From positions 1-24,795 of the forward strand of contig DBTM01000035.1 of assembly GCA_002307055.1 (NCBI GenBank): a stretch of DNA of 24,795 bases. The letters run 5' to 3'. Of the stretch, positions 1 to 6,977 are shown piece by piece. The notes under the pieces were generated by a model. That model had not been told where the DNA came from and did not search any database. It worked only from the letters and a program-made list of their open reading frames with translations. The first letter of the stretch is position 1. Every line of letters begins with the position of its first letter. This stretch comes from Clostridiales bacterium UBA1316 (GTDB taxonomy: Bacteria > Bacillota > Clostridia > Oscillospirales > Oscillospiraceae). Both the position numbers and the translations under genes were made by a program.

Positions 1-27
1 CACTCTATCCGGCTGAGCTACAGGCGC
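1..27 (-). tRNA. tRNA 5' end, probably tRNA-Arg (partial)
   Basis: Read on the minus strand, the first 27 bases give a 7-nt acceptor 5' strand (GCGCCTG), TA, a D-stem GCTC, a D-loop AGCCGGATA and the closing GAGT. This is the standard 5' third of a bacterial tRNA. The gene runs off the left edge, so the anticodon is not visible. GCGCC plus this D-arm is most like tRNA-Arg, but the isotype is inferred. Confidence 0.85.
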
Positions 28-42
28 ATGTAGCACTTTGGT

Positions 43-71
43 ATACTAGCACACCGGCATGTAAAAAGCAA
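43..71 (-). promoter_or_regulatory. Possible promoter of the tRNA
   Basis: On the minus strand TTGCTT (66-71) is followed by a 17-nt spacer and TAGTAT (43-48), with an extended -10 TG one base upstream. It ends 15 nt before the tRNA 5' end. The -35 is a weak match, so the extended -10 carries most of the support. Confidence 0.45.
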
Positions 72-243
72 TAGGCATTTGAATATTTGACGCGCTTTAC
101 AAATTGAAATTAACTTTTTCATTTCACCCATATAAACAAATACGTTCCAATTGACCTCAAGATATTGTGAAGATTACAGTGATGCTTGGCAGATATGGTA
201 CTAATGAATGAAAATATTCAGAATATTTAGAGAACATATCAGC

Positions 244-272
244 TTGACCGATAATGAAGTAAAATGTATAAT
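244..272 (+). promoter_or_regulatory. Sigma-A promoter of the dCMP deaminase gene
   Basis: TTGACC (244-249), 17-nt spacer, TATAAT (267-272). Transcription should start near 279, about 37 nt before the chosen ATG. It lies inside the longer upstream reading frame that starts at 208, which argues against that start. Confidence 0.7.
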
Positions 273-315
273 ACTAGCAAATCAGACAGTTGAATGTCGT
301 ATGGAGGTTATGAGC

Positions 316-798
316 ATGAAACGCAAGGAAAAAGAAAACTACTATCTCGATATTGCCGAAACTGTTATGGAAAGGTCAACGTGTCTGCGCCGCAAGTATG
401 GCGCGATTATTGTACATAATGATGAAATTATCGCCACCGGTTATAACGGCGCGCCGCGCGGCAGGAAAAATTGCGACGACCTCAACTACTGCACGAGAGA
501 AAACCTGAAAGTCCCCAGCGGCGAGCGGTATGAGCTGTGCCGCAGCGTCCACGCCGAAGCCAATGCGATTATCTCAGCCGCGCGCAGAGATACGTTTGGT
601 TCCACCCTCTATCTCGTCGGCATGGAAGCGGCAGCAGGGGATTATGTCGAAAACACGACGCCCTGCACGATGTGCAGAAGGCTGATCATAAACGCCGGCA
701 TCGCTAAAGTCATCAGCCGTGTCCGGAAAGACGTCTTTGTTGTCACGAATGTGCGTGACTGGGTATTTAATGACGATTCGCTCCCAACAACACTTTAA
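316..798 (+). CDS. comEB: dCMP deaminase, ComEB family
   Basis: This is a 160-residue cytidine/deoxycytidylate deaminase fold protein, the usual size for ComEB-type dCMP deaminases. The zinc site is intact: H79 and catalytic E81 in HAEAN, and C117/C120 in PCTMC. The family hydrolytically deaminates dCMP to dUMP, feeding dTMP synthesis in the cytosol. The frame is open from an ATG at 208, but a good promoter lies inside that extension and GGAGG at 303-307 sits 8 nt before the ATG at 316. ATGs at 301 and 310 lie on or too close to that ribosome site. The gene stands alone between its own promoter and a strong terminator, with no competence genes beside it, so a role in DNA uptake is not implied. 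Confidence 0.9.
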   Translation: MKRKEKENYYLDIAETVMERSTCLRRKYGAIIVHNDEIIATGYNGAPRGRKNCDDLNYCTRENLKVPSGERYELCRSVHAEANAIISAARRDTFGSTLYLVGMEAAAGDYVENTTPCTMCRRLIINAGIAKVISRVRKDVFVVTNVRDWVFNDDSLPTTL

Positions 799-811
799 AT
801 TATGCCGTTAA

Positions 812-845
812 TTTTAAGCCGGTGACGTATTTCACCGGCTTAAAA
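812..845 (+). terminator. Terminator after the dCMP deaminase gene
   Basis: A perfect 14-bp stem (812-825 with 832-845) around a 6-nt loop. It has a GCCGG core and an A/T-rich base that ends in TTAAAATATTTTATT. It fits an intrinsic terminator. Confidence 0.85.
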
Positions 846-852
846 TATTTTA

Positions 853-881
853 TTGCATGTTCGGGATAATTCATTTATTAT
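853..881 (+). promoter_or_regulatory. Promoter of the E2-like acyltransferase gene
   Basis: TTGCAT (853-858), 17-nt spacer, TATTAT (876-881), just after the upstream terminator and about 28 nt before the AAAAGGA ribosome site region's start codon at 916. Confidence 0.55.
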
Positions 882-915
882 TAAACCATCAGTGCTAAAA
901 GGAATGGTTGTCTAT

Positions 916-1794
916 ATGGAAAAAAGAAAAAGACGTTTCGGTGACAGAAAAGACGGGCGGCTTCTCCGCTCAATCGACTCGTTTACAAAATTAGCCCCAT
1001 TTGTCATGAAAACAAAAAATGACGCCAACAACAGCTATTCAGACACTGTGGAAATCACTGAAATTGACAGGTTCCTTAAGAAAAAGAGGACGGAAGGCTA
1101 CCCGGGGATGGGTATGCTCCACGTCTTTCTTGCCTCCTATGTCCGTGTTGTCAGCCAAAAGCCCGGCTTTAACCGATTTGTAGCGGGGCAGAGGATATAC
1201 GCGCGCAACGTTATTGAGGTTATCATGATTGTCAAATTGGCAATGTCAACAAAGGCGACCGAAACGTCAATTAAAGTAAAGCTGAACCCGAGCGATACCA
1301 TTACGGATATCTATCATAAAATAAACGCCGAGGTTGACAAAATCAAAGCAAATAATGAGGTGACAGATACCGATGATCTTGCCATCACGCTGATGAAGAT
1401 ACCGCGGCTGATCCTGAAATTCCTTGTTTTTATCCTTAATATTTTCGATTATTTCGGGATATTGCCGAATATGCTCGTTGAAGCGAGTCCCTTCCACGGC
1501 TCTTTATTTGTAACCGACTTGGGCTCAATCGGCATACAGCCGGTAGCGCACCATTTATATAATTTCGGCAACATCCCGCTGTTTCTCGCCTTCGGCACGA
1601 AGCGCAGGACGTTTGAAACGCAGTCGGACGGAACGGTTGCTGAAAAGAAATATGTCGATTATACCCTGACGATGGATGACCGCATTACCGACGGCTTTTA
1701 TTTCGCGCAATCGGTGAAATACATGAAAAGCTTTATGCGCCATCCCCAGCAGCTCGATATCCCCCCCGAGACAGTTGCCGAGGATGTCGATTAA
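916..1794 (+). CDS. Stand-alone E2-type acyltransferase-like protein (CAT/E2 fold)
   Basis: A 292-residue protein resembling the catalytic domain of 2-oxoacid dehydrogenase E2 components and chloramphenicol acetyltransferase. The C-terminal part reads FVTDLGSIGI, then a beta-rich section, then MDDRITDGFYFAQ (residues 253-265), matching the E2 active-site motif D-H-R-x-x-D-G. The position normally held by the catalytic His is Asp255, although D259 and G260 are kept. There is no lipoyl domain, no subunit-binding domain and no E1 or E3 gene nearby. A normal role in a dehydrogenase complex is therefore unlikely, and enzymatic activity is doubtful. A hydrophobic stretch lies around residues 160-180. 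The ATG at 916 was chosen because AAAAGGA (897-903) is 12 nt upstream; the ATG at 904 touches that site. Function is unknown; homologues in Clostridia are annotated only as E2-like. Confidence 0.75.
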   Translation: MEKRKRRFGDRKDGRLLRSIDSFTKLAPFVMKTKNDANNSYSDTVEITEIDRFLKKKRTEGYPGMGMLHVFLASYVRVVSQKPGFNRFVAGQRIYARNVIEVIMIVKLAMSTKATETSIKVKLNPSDTITDIYHKINAEVDKIKANNEVTDTDDLAITLMKIPRLILKFLVFILNIFDYFGILPNMLVEASPFHGSLFVTDLGSIGIQPVAHHLYNFGNIPLFLAFGTKRRTFETQSDGTVAEKKYVDYTLTMDDRITDGFYFAQSVKYMKSFMRHPQQLDIPPETVAEDVD

Positions 1795-1840
1795 TTTGGC
1801 TTTGCTCTGAGGGAAAGACCTTTATAATGATATATAAAAA

Positions 1841-1864
1841 CGGCTGAGGTTAATTCCTCAGCCG
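1841..1864 (-). terminator. Terminator of the alcohol dehydrogenase gene
   Basis: A 9-bp GC-rich stem (1841-1849 with 1856-1864) and a 6-nt loop. On the minus strand it is followed by TTTTTATATATC, so it works best for the minus-strand gene. It may also stop the plus-strand gene ending at 1794. Confidence 0.8.
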
Positions 1865-1882
1865 CTTTCGTACTTGATATTA

Positions 1883-3037
1883 TTATTGGTAGCTGTCGTA
1901 GATATCAGCCAGGACTTTATAGGCCACCTCGTCTGTGATTTTCACGGGGCAGTGATTACACAGGTGGCTCGAAACGACGTCCGGGACGAAGCTCAGCACA
2001 TCTTCGCGCGCAAAGCCTGATTCCTTCAGCGATTTAATGTTGACCGCGCGCATCAGCTCCCTGATTTTGTCCGCGACAAGGTTCCCCAGCTGTTCGCCTG
2101 TTTCTGAGCCGTTCAGAGACACGCCCAGGGCGTCGGCTATGACGCGCATTTTCGCCGGTACGGCGGGCCCGGAGATCTTCATGGCGGCTGGGAGACAGAT
2201 GCCGCAGCCGTAACCGTGCGCCGTGTGGAAATGGCCGGACATCGCGTCTGCCGCGGCGTGGCCGACATGCGTCAGCGGCTGGTTAAACGCGAGTCCCGCG
2301 AAATTCGCGGCGAGCATCATCTCCGTGCGCGCCTCGACATTACTCGGCTCGTTGTATGCGATAACGAGATACTTTGCGATCTTGCGTATCGCCGCCTCAC
2401 CGAAAAGGTCGCTGTGCGGGTTACAATCCAGGCTTGTCATCGCCTCCGCGGCGTGAGCCAGGGCGTCCAGGCCCGTGTTGGCTGTCTCGCGCCTGGGCAG
2501 TGTCAGCGTCATCTCCGGGTCGACAATGGCGTATGTCGTATTGACAAAGGCGCTCCATTTTGCGTTGATGTCCGGGCGCGAGATAATACAGACGGATGTG
2601 ACCTCACTGCCCGTACCGGCGGTCGTCGGGACGAGAATAACCGGCGTCTTCGTATCGTAACGGACCGGCTTGGCAAGGATGTAATCCTTGGCTATGCCGG
2701 GCATTGTCAGGAGAATGGAGATCGCTTTCGCCGTGTCCATGCTGCTGCCGCCGCCGATTCCGATCAGGCAGTCCACGCCTTCTTTCTTAGCCAGGTCGCC
2801 GCCCAGGTCAACCACCTCAACAGGCGGATCGGCAACGACGCCGCTGAAAATAACAACGCCGATACCCGCGTCCTTCAGGCTTTTAATCGCCTTGTCCGGA
2901 ATGCCCGTCCCCTCAATGCCCTTATCGATAACACACATGGCTTTTTTACAGCCGAGCTCTTTGACCTTTTCTCCAAGGATGGAGACAGCGCCCCACCCGA
3001 AAATAATAGCTGCAGATTGTGAATACTCCTGGTACAT
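1883..3037 (-). CDS. Iron-containing (group III) alcohol dehydrogenase
   Basis: A 384-residue member of the Fe-ADH family, full length. The N-terminal dinucleotide domain has GGGSSMD (95-101) and TTAGTGSEVT (138-147). The metal site is intact: D191, H195, H260 and H274, with the same 4- and 14-residue spacings as E. coli FucO. Such enzymes interconvert aldehydes and alcohols with NAD(P)H in the cytosol. The substrate (butanol, ethanol, lactaldehyde, 1,3-propanediol) cannot be read from sequence, and the neighbours do not help. AGGAGG lies about 8 nt before the ATG, and the gene has its own promoter and terminator. It is transcribed away from the T-box/trpB unit. The long plus-strand frames across it are antisense shadows. 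Confidence 0.93.
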   Translation of the reverse strand: MYQEYSQSAAIIFGWGAVSILGEKVKELGCKKAMCVIDKGIEGTGIPDKAIKSLKDAGIGVVIFSGVVADPPVEVVDLGGDLAKKEGVDCLIGIGGGSSMDTAKAISILLTMPGIAKDYILAKPVRYDTKTPVILVPTTAGTGSEVTSVCIISRPDINAKWSAFVNTTYAIVDPEMTLTLPRRETANTGLDALAHAAEAMTSLDCNPHSDLFGEAAIRKIAKYLVIAYNEPSNVEARTEMMLAANFAGLAFNQPLTHVGHAAADAMSGHFHTAHGYGCGICLPAAMKISGPAVPAKMRVIADALGVSLNGSETGEQLGNLVADKIRELMRAVNIKSLKESGFAREDVLSFVPDVVSSHLCNHCPVKITDEVAYKVLADIYDSYQ

Positions 3038-3091
3038 ATCGTGACCTCCTTATAGTTACTGTTAGAGCGAATGATAATTGCAACCTTATAT

Positions 3092-3120
3092 ATTATAAAT
3101 TGAAAAACGGACAAAGACAA
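3092..3120 (-). promoter_or_regulatory. Promoter of the alcohol dehydrogenase gene
   Basis: On the minus strand TTGTCT (3115-3120), 17-nt spacer, TATAAT (3092-3097). The -10 is perfect. It is back to back with the trpB leader promoter, whose -35 starts 45 nt away. Confidence 0.75.
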
Positions 3121-3164
3121 CATATAAATATTTATTGCAGCCAACCTGTTAATAGAAATAACGC

Positions 3165-3192
3165 TTGACATATTGAAATTCCTGCGTATAAT
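3165..3192 (+). promoter_or_regulatory. Promoter of the T-box/trpB transcript
   Basis: Consensus TTGACA (3165-3170), 16-nt spacer, consensus TATAAT (3187-3192). Transcription would start around 3200, giving a leader of about 375 nt, typical of T-box genes. Confidence 0.85.
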
Positions 3193-3212
3193 TTGAATAT
3201 AATATAATCTAT

Positions 3213-3496
3213 AAACTGTTGACTGGAAGCAAGTAACTGTTTCGAAACCGATTTAGAGAGCCGCTGCTGGTGGAAATGCGGTGCGGAAGAAGCGGCGAAT
3301 GGGTCCGGGAGGGCAAACTGAAAGATTGCTGCGCTGCGGCTGTTGAGTAGGGGAGACGGAGCTGGCGCTTCGTTACAAAATGCCGGCACATATTTTTAGT
3401 GTGCATAGAGTGGATGTGGAAACACATCAAGCCGGGTGGTACCGCAGGAGTTTTAGCTCTTGTCCCTGCATGACAGCAGAGACAGGGGCATTTTTA
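3213..3496 (+). promoter_or_regulatory. T-box leader, specifier UGG (Trp)
   Basis: A T-box riboswitch that senses uncharged tRNA. Visible parts are AGTA (3227-3230) and GAA (3297-3299), the two halves of the loop E motif, and AGAGAG with GGTGGAAA in distal Stem I (3255-3276). The conserved GGGAG at 3307-3312 is followed by the linker AAACTGAAAG. The antiterminator core GGGTGGTACCGC is at 3434-3445, followed by a terminator. The triplet directly after GAA is TGG (3300-3302), the expected specifier position, and matches control of a tryptophan gene. When tRNA-Trp is uncharged it should pair with both sites and favour read-through. The T-box call is firm; the specifier rests on motif position, not on a computed fold. 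Confidence 0.93.
3461..3495 (+). terminator. T-box-controlled terminator hairpin
   Basis: TGTCCCTG (3461-3468) pairs with CAGGGGCA (3483-3490), with one G-U pair, followed by TTTTT (3491-3495). It lies 15 nt after the T-box core and is the off state of the leader. Confidence 0.85.
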
Positions 3497-3512
3497 TACC
3501 TTTCTGTCTCCA

Positions 3513-3552
3513 GTGAAACAAGTTTCACAGCAAGTTTCACAGCAAGTTTCAC
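3513..3552 (+). repeat. Short inverted/direct repeat between T-box and trpB
   Basis: GTGAAAC (3513-3519) is followed by three copies of GTTTCAC at 3522, 3534 and 3546. The last two come from a 12-bp direct repeat, AAGTTTCACAGC (3520-3531 and 3532-3543, then a partial copy). The single left arm can pair with any of the three right arms. It ends 8 nt before the trpB ribosome site. Function unknown. Confidence 0.8.
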
Positions 3553-3576
3553 AAAAAATGAAAGGAGAAAAAAACA

Positions 3577-4956
3577 ATGTCAAAAATTCCGTACAGAATC
3601 ACCTTAAGTGAAGAGGAAATTCCGAAAGCGTGGTATAACGTCCGCGCCGACATGAAAACTGACCACAGGCCGATGCTGAACCCCGGGACTATGAAGCCTG
3701 TTATTGAGTCTGACTTGACGCCCGTTTTCTGTACTGAGCTCGTTAAACAGGAGCTGAATGTCAAGGATCGCTTTATCGAGATACCGGAGGAAGTCAGAGA
3801 ATATTACAAAATGTTCCGCCCGTCGCCGCTCTACAGGGCTTATGCGCTGGAAAAGGCACTCGGAACACCGGCAAAGATATATTATAAATTTGAGGGCGGC
3901 AACACCTCCGGCAGCCATAAGCTCAACTCTGCCATTACGCAGGCTTACTACGCCAAACAGCAGGGCTTAAAGGGCGTCACAACGGAGACAGGCGCCGGTC
4001 AGTGGGGCACGGCGCTTTCTATGGCCTGCAACTATATGGGGCTTGACTGTAAAATTTTCATGGTCAAGGTTTCGTATGAGCAGAAGCCATACCGCAAAGC
4101 CGTTATGGAAACCTACGGCGCGTCGATTATCGCCTCGCCGTCGAATACGACCAATATCGGGCGTAAAATGCTCGCCGATCACCCCGATAGTACCGGCAGC
4201 CTCGGCACCGCCATCAGTGAAGCCGTCGAGGTTGCCGTATCTACAGAGGGTTACAGATATGTGCTCGGCAGCGTTTTGAACCAGGTGCTTCTCCATCAGT
4301 CGGTTATCGGTCTTGAATCGAAAATCGCAATGGAAAAGATTGATGAGTATCCCGATATCGTCATCGGCTGCGCAGGCGGCGGCTCTAATCTCGGCGGACT
4401 CATGTCGGCGTTTATGGCAGATAAGCTGTCGGGTAAAGCAAAGCCGTATTTCATCGCCGTTGAACCGGCATCCTGCCCGTCCATGACGCGCGGCAGATTC
4501 GCCTATGATTTCTGCGATACCGGCATGGTCACGCCGCTTGCCAAGATGTATACGCTCGGCGCGACCTTCATCCCCTCGTCCAACCATGCCGGCGGGCTCC
4601 GGTACCACGGCATGAGCCCGATCCTCTCCCAGCTGTATCATGACGGCTATATTGATGAAGCGCGCGCTGTCGAACAGACAAGCGTCTTTGAAGCGGCAAA
4701 GCTGTTCGCGAAGGCGGAGGGCATCCTGCCCGCGCCGGAATCGGCTCACGCCATCCGCGTCTCAATTGACGAGGCTCTCAAATGCAAAGAGACCGGTGAA
4801 TCCAAGACAATTCTATTCGGCCTCTCCGGCACAGGCTACTTCGACCTGTCGGCCTACATGGCCTATAACAGCGGCACCATGACCGATTATATCCCGACAG
4901 ACGAGGACCTCCAGACCGGCTTTGACATGATTCCCAAAATCCCGGGCATCCAATAA
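3577..4956 (+). CDS. trpB: TrpB2-type tryptophan synthase beta chain (TrpB-like PLP enzyme)
   Basis: A 459-residue PLP enzyme of the longer TrpB2 class; the N-terminal extension and total length are typical, while TrpB1 is about 400 residues. The Schiff-base lysine is K115 in SGSHKLNSA, the acid residue is E137 in TETGAGQWG, and the phosphate loop is GGGSN at 267-271. The family joins serine and indole to make tryptophan. TrpB2 proteins often work without TrpA, and no trpA or other trp gene is visible here. Its role may be indole salvage or phosphoserine-dependent synthesis; that is inference. AAAGGAG at 3561-3567 serves the ATG. A Trp-type T-box controls it, supporting a real role in tryptophan supply. 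Minus-strand frames across the gene are shadows. Confidence 0.93.
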   Translation: MSKIPYRITLSEEEIPKAWYNVRADMKTDHRPMLNPGTMKPVIESDLTPVFCTELVKQELNVKDRFIEIPEEVREYYKMFRPSPLYRAYALEKALGTPAKIYYKFEGGNTSGSHKLNSAITQAYYAKQQGLKGVTTETGAGQWGTALSMACNYMGLDCKIFMVKVSYEQKPYRKAVMETYGASIIASPSNTTNIGRKMLADHPDSTGSLGTAISEAVEVAVSTEGYRYVLGSVLNQVLLHQSVIGLESKIAMEKIDEYPDIVIGCAGGGSNLGGLMSAFMADKLSGKAKPYFIAVEPASCPSMTRGRFAYDFCDTGMVTPLAKMYTLGATFIPSSNHAGGLRYHGMSPILSQLYHDGYIDEARAVEQTSVFEAAKLFAKAEGILPAPESAHAIRVSIDEALKCKETGESKTILFGLSGTGYFDLSAYMAYNSGTMTDYIPTDEDLQTGFDMIPKIPGIQ

Positions 4957-4985
4957 CATACCGCAATAATACGAGGCAAAGGAAC

Positions 4986-5055
4986 GGGCGGGCTTGGAAG
5001 CCCGCCGCTACAGATATCTTCTGGTGTTTTGTAGCGGGCGGCTTCCACGCCGCCC
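4986..5055. repeat. Intergenic inverted repeat (GGGCGG...CCGCTACA family)
   Basis: A 27-nt left arm (4986-5012) and a 26-nt right arm (5030-5055) are imperfect inverted copies, separated by 17 nt. Each arm contains a TTCC/GGAA core flanked by GCCCGCC-type blocks. It lies between the convergent trpB and tetR genes and can fold into one large hairpin, so it may act as a two-way terminator. It resembles small interspersed repeats of clostridial intergenic regions; a degraded half copy occurs at 8854-8875. Confidence 0.75.
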
Positions 5056-5060
5056 ATTAT

Positions 5061-5624
5061 TTATACACCCAGTCCGTCGAAAATGAGGTTCAGGGAGCCT
5101 GCCATGCGGGCTTCGAGGTCGAAGCGGCCGCCGTAGACGCACCAGTTATAGCAGATGCCGCGGAGCAGGTCGAAGAAATAATCCACAAGCTGCCCCGGCT
5201 CCCAGTCGGTGCGCAGCTCACCGGACGCCTGCCCCCGGCGGATGATGCCCTCAAGCACATTCTGCATGGGGCGCGTCTGGCAGAACCATTCATTGTCCGC
5301 GTTAAAAAGCACCTTGACCGTATCAAGGCCTGTTTCCATATTAATCTGTGCGTAATATCTGACAAACAGGCGCAGCTGATCATAACAGGATTTCCCCTCC
5401 AGCTCGGGGGCGACGGATTCGAGGAAAAACTTGTCGCCCGAGAGATAAATTTCTCGGATAACATCACTTTTTGTGTTAAAATAACAGTAAAAGGTACCGA
5501 TGGAGACATTGGCCCGCTTGCAGATGTCCCGGATGGTCGCTTCGCGATAGCCCTTTTCCTCCATCAATTCCAGCGCGGCCTTGTACACAAGCTCCTTGGT
5601 CAGCTCGGATTTTTTATACGGCAT
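5061..5624 (-). CDS. TetR/AcrR-family transcriptional regulator
   Basis: A 187-residue regulator. The N-terminal helix-turn-helix spans about residues 8-52 (ATIRDICKRANVSIGTFYCYF), and the rest is an alpha-helical ligand domain typical of TetR proteins. The start at 5624 was chosen because AGGGGAG sits just upstream; a longer frame to 5783 crosses the divergent promoters and lacks a ribosome site. It is transcribed away from acyl-CoA dehydrogenase-etfBA, sharing a 200-bp control region. It probably represses that operon and itself. Ligand unknown; an acyl-CoA or fatty acid would fit the neighbours, but that is inference. Confidence 0.88.
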   Translation of the reverse strand: MPYKKSELTKELVYKAALELMEEKGYREATIRDICKRANVSIGTFYCYFNTKSDVIREIYLSGDKFFLESVAPELEGKSCYDQLRLFVRYYAQINMETGLDTVKVLFNADNEWFCQTRPMQNVLEGIIRRGQASGELRTDWEPGQLVDYFFDLLRGICYNWCVYGGRFDLEARMAGSLNLIFDGLGV

Positions 5625-5646
5625 GGCAATTGACTCCCCTCTGAAT

Positions 5647-5677
5647 GCAACTGCACACATTGCACAGCAACTGCACA
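5647..5677. promoter_or_regulatory. 20-bp-spaced direct repeat in the tetR leader
   Basis: GCAACTGCACA occurs at 5647-5657 and 5667-5677, two helical turns apart, with TTGCACA between. It lies between the tetR -10 and its ribosome site. It is a candidate regulator-binding site, unproven. Confidence 0.45.
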
Positions 5678-5678
5678 T

Positions 5679-5708
5679 ATTATAAACACATTTTGGTATA
5701 TACCGCAA
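5679..5708 (-). promoter_or_regulatory. Promoter of the tetR gene
   Basis: On the minus strand TTGCGG (5703-5708), 18-nt spacer, TATAAT (5679-5684). It fires away from the acyl-CoA dehydrogenase promoter. Confidence 0.6.
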
Positions 5709-5721
5709 GCCATAAGATGAC

Positions 5722-5751
5722 TTGACAATGCCCCATCGCTGATGATACAAT
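5722..5751 (+). promoter_or_regulatory. Promoter of the acyl-CoA dehydrogenase-etfBA operon
   Basis: TTGACA (5722-5727), 18-nt spacer, TACAAT (5746-5751). The expected start is near 5758, about 65 nt before the gene. Confidence 0.7.
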
Positions 5752-5770
5752 ACATACGTTATCATTATAG

Positions 5771-5782
5771 TGAACACGTTCA
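5771..5782. promoter_or_regulatory. Candidate TetR operator
   Basis: TGAACACGTTCA, two 5-bp inverted arms (TGAAC/GTTCA) around 2 bp. It lies about 20 bp downstream of the operon -10, where a bound repressor would block early transcription. The site is short, so support is modest. Confidence 0.4.
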
Positions 5783-5824
5783 TAATTGCGATAAAATATA
5801 AAAATCACTTTTGGAGGGAAATAT

Positions 5825-6961
5825 ATGTTTTTCAACGAAGACCATGAATATATCCGCGACTTAGCGAAGCAGTTCGCCGAGAAAGAAATTGCGCCGATTG
5901 CCAACGATATTGACAAGAACGACGAAGTCCCGCAGCGTATTTATGACCTGATGGCTGATATGGGCTTTTTCGGTTTAAAAATCCCCGAAGCCTACGGCGG
6001 GCAGGGAATGGACACGCGTACCTACGTCTGCGTCATGGAGGAAATCTGCAAGAAGAGCATCACCTGCAGCCTCGTCATGTCCTCCTGCAACTCACTGTCC
6101 ACAGCGCCGATGCTTTTAGTGGGCACCGAGGAGCAAAAGCAAAAGTATATCCCCAAAATCGCCAGCGGCGAGGAATTTATGGCTTTCGGTCTGACCGAGC
6201 CGGGCGCGGGCAGCGACGCGGGCTCCATGACCACGCGTGCGGTTGAAGACGGCGATTCCTATATTCTCAACGGGCGCAAAACCTTTATTACCGGCGCTCC
6301 GTTTGCCAAGAACGCGGTTATCTTTGCCAAGACAAGCCCGGAGAAGGGCGCGAAGGGCATCACCAGCTTTATCGTCGACATGAGCCTGCCCGGCGTTTCC
6401 GTCGGCAAACACGAGGAAAAAATGGGCCTTCGCGGCGTCGCCACGAGCGACATCGTCTTAGAGGATGTCCGCGTACCGAAGAGCGAGATCATCGGCGAAA
6501 TCGACAAGGGCTTCACCACAGCCATGAAGACGCTGTCCATCGGGCGCATCGGCGTCGCCACTCAGGGCATCGGCGTGTCCCAGGGCGCGATGGATGAGGC
6601 GATCAAATATATGAAAGACCGCAAGCAGTTCGGCCAGCGGCTGGCTGATTTCCAGGCGCTCCGGTTCATGATGGCCGACAACGAGGCGAGACTCAACGCC
6701 GCGCGCCTTCTGGTCTACAACGCGGCTTATATGATGGATATGAAGCAGGACGTGAACAAAGCGGCCTCCATGGCAAAATACTTTGCCACAGAGTCGGCTC
6801 TTGAAATCGTCAGCAAGTGCCTGCAAATGTTCGGCGGCTACGGCTATATCAAAGAATATCCAATCGAGCGCATGTATCGTGACGTACGCGTGCTGACCCT
6901 GTTTGAAGGCACATCACAGGTACAGCAGATGGTCATCGCGAGCGAAATATTAGGCAGATAA
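5825..6961 (+). CDS. Acyl-CoA dehydrogenase, butyryl-CoA dehydrogenase type
   Basis: A 378-residue flavoprotein of the short-chain acyl-CoA dehydrogenase family, full length. Visible signatures are LTEPGAGSDAGS in the middle flavin-binding region, GGYGYIKEYPIERMYRDVR near the C-terminus, and catalytic E361 in LFEGTSQ, the place of the active base in butyryl-CoA dehydrogenase. It interconverts acyl-CoA and enoyl-CoA using FAD. GGAGGG sits 6 nt before the ATG. etfB starts 16 nt after the stop, then etfA, the bcd-etfBA order seen in clostridial butyrate producers. There the complex couples crotonyl-CoA reduction to ferredoxin reduction. Crotonase, 3-hydroxybutyryl-CoA dehydrogenase and thiolase are not in this window, so the acyl-chain specificity is inferred. 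Confidence 0.92.
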   Translation: MFFNEDHEYIRDLAKQFAEKEIAPIANDIDKNDEVPQRIYDLMADMGFFGLKIPEAYGGQGMDTRTYVCVMEEICKKSITCSLVMSSCNSLSTAPMLLVGTEEQKQKYIPKIASGEEFMAFGLTEPGAGSDAGSMTTRAVEDGDSYILNGRKTFITGAPFAKNAVIFAKTSPEKGAKGITSFIVDMSLPGVSVGKHEEKMGLRGVATSDIVLEDVRVPKSEIIGEIDKGFTTAMKTLSIGRIGVATQGIGVSQGAMDEAIKYMKDRKQFGQRLADFQALRFMMADNEARLNAARLLVYNAAYMMDMKQDVNKAASMAKYFATESALEIVSKCLQMFGGYGYIKEYPIERMYRDVRVLTLFEGTSQVQQMVIASEILGR

Positions 6962-6977
6962 CAAAGGAGAATATGGG

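Noticed and set aside
208..315. N-terminal extension of the dCMP deaminase
   Set aside because: A good promoter lies inside it and the Shine-Dalgarno site serves the ATG at 316.
2216..3022. 268-residue plus-strand frame across the alcohol dehydrogenase gene
   Set aside because: It is fully antisense to a gene with intact family motifs, is Arg-rich and low in recognisable features, and has no ribosome site.
3132..3430. Minus-strand frames in the T-box leader
   Set aside because: The region is a structured RNA on the other strand, and the peptides resemble nothing.
3967..4749. 260-residue minus-strand frame inside trpB
   Set aside because: It is antisense to a conserved enzyme and has no domain, promoter or ribosome site of its own.
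5625..5783. 53-residue extension of the TetR protein
   Set aside because: It covers both divergent promoters, is unlike TetR N-termini and has no ribosome site.
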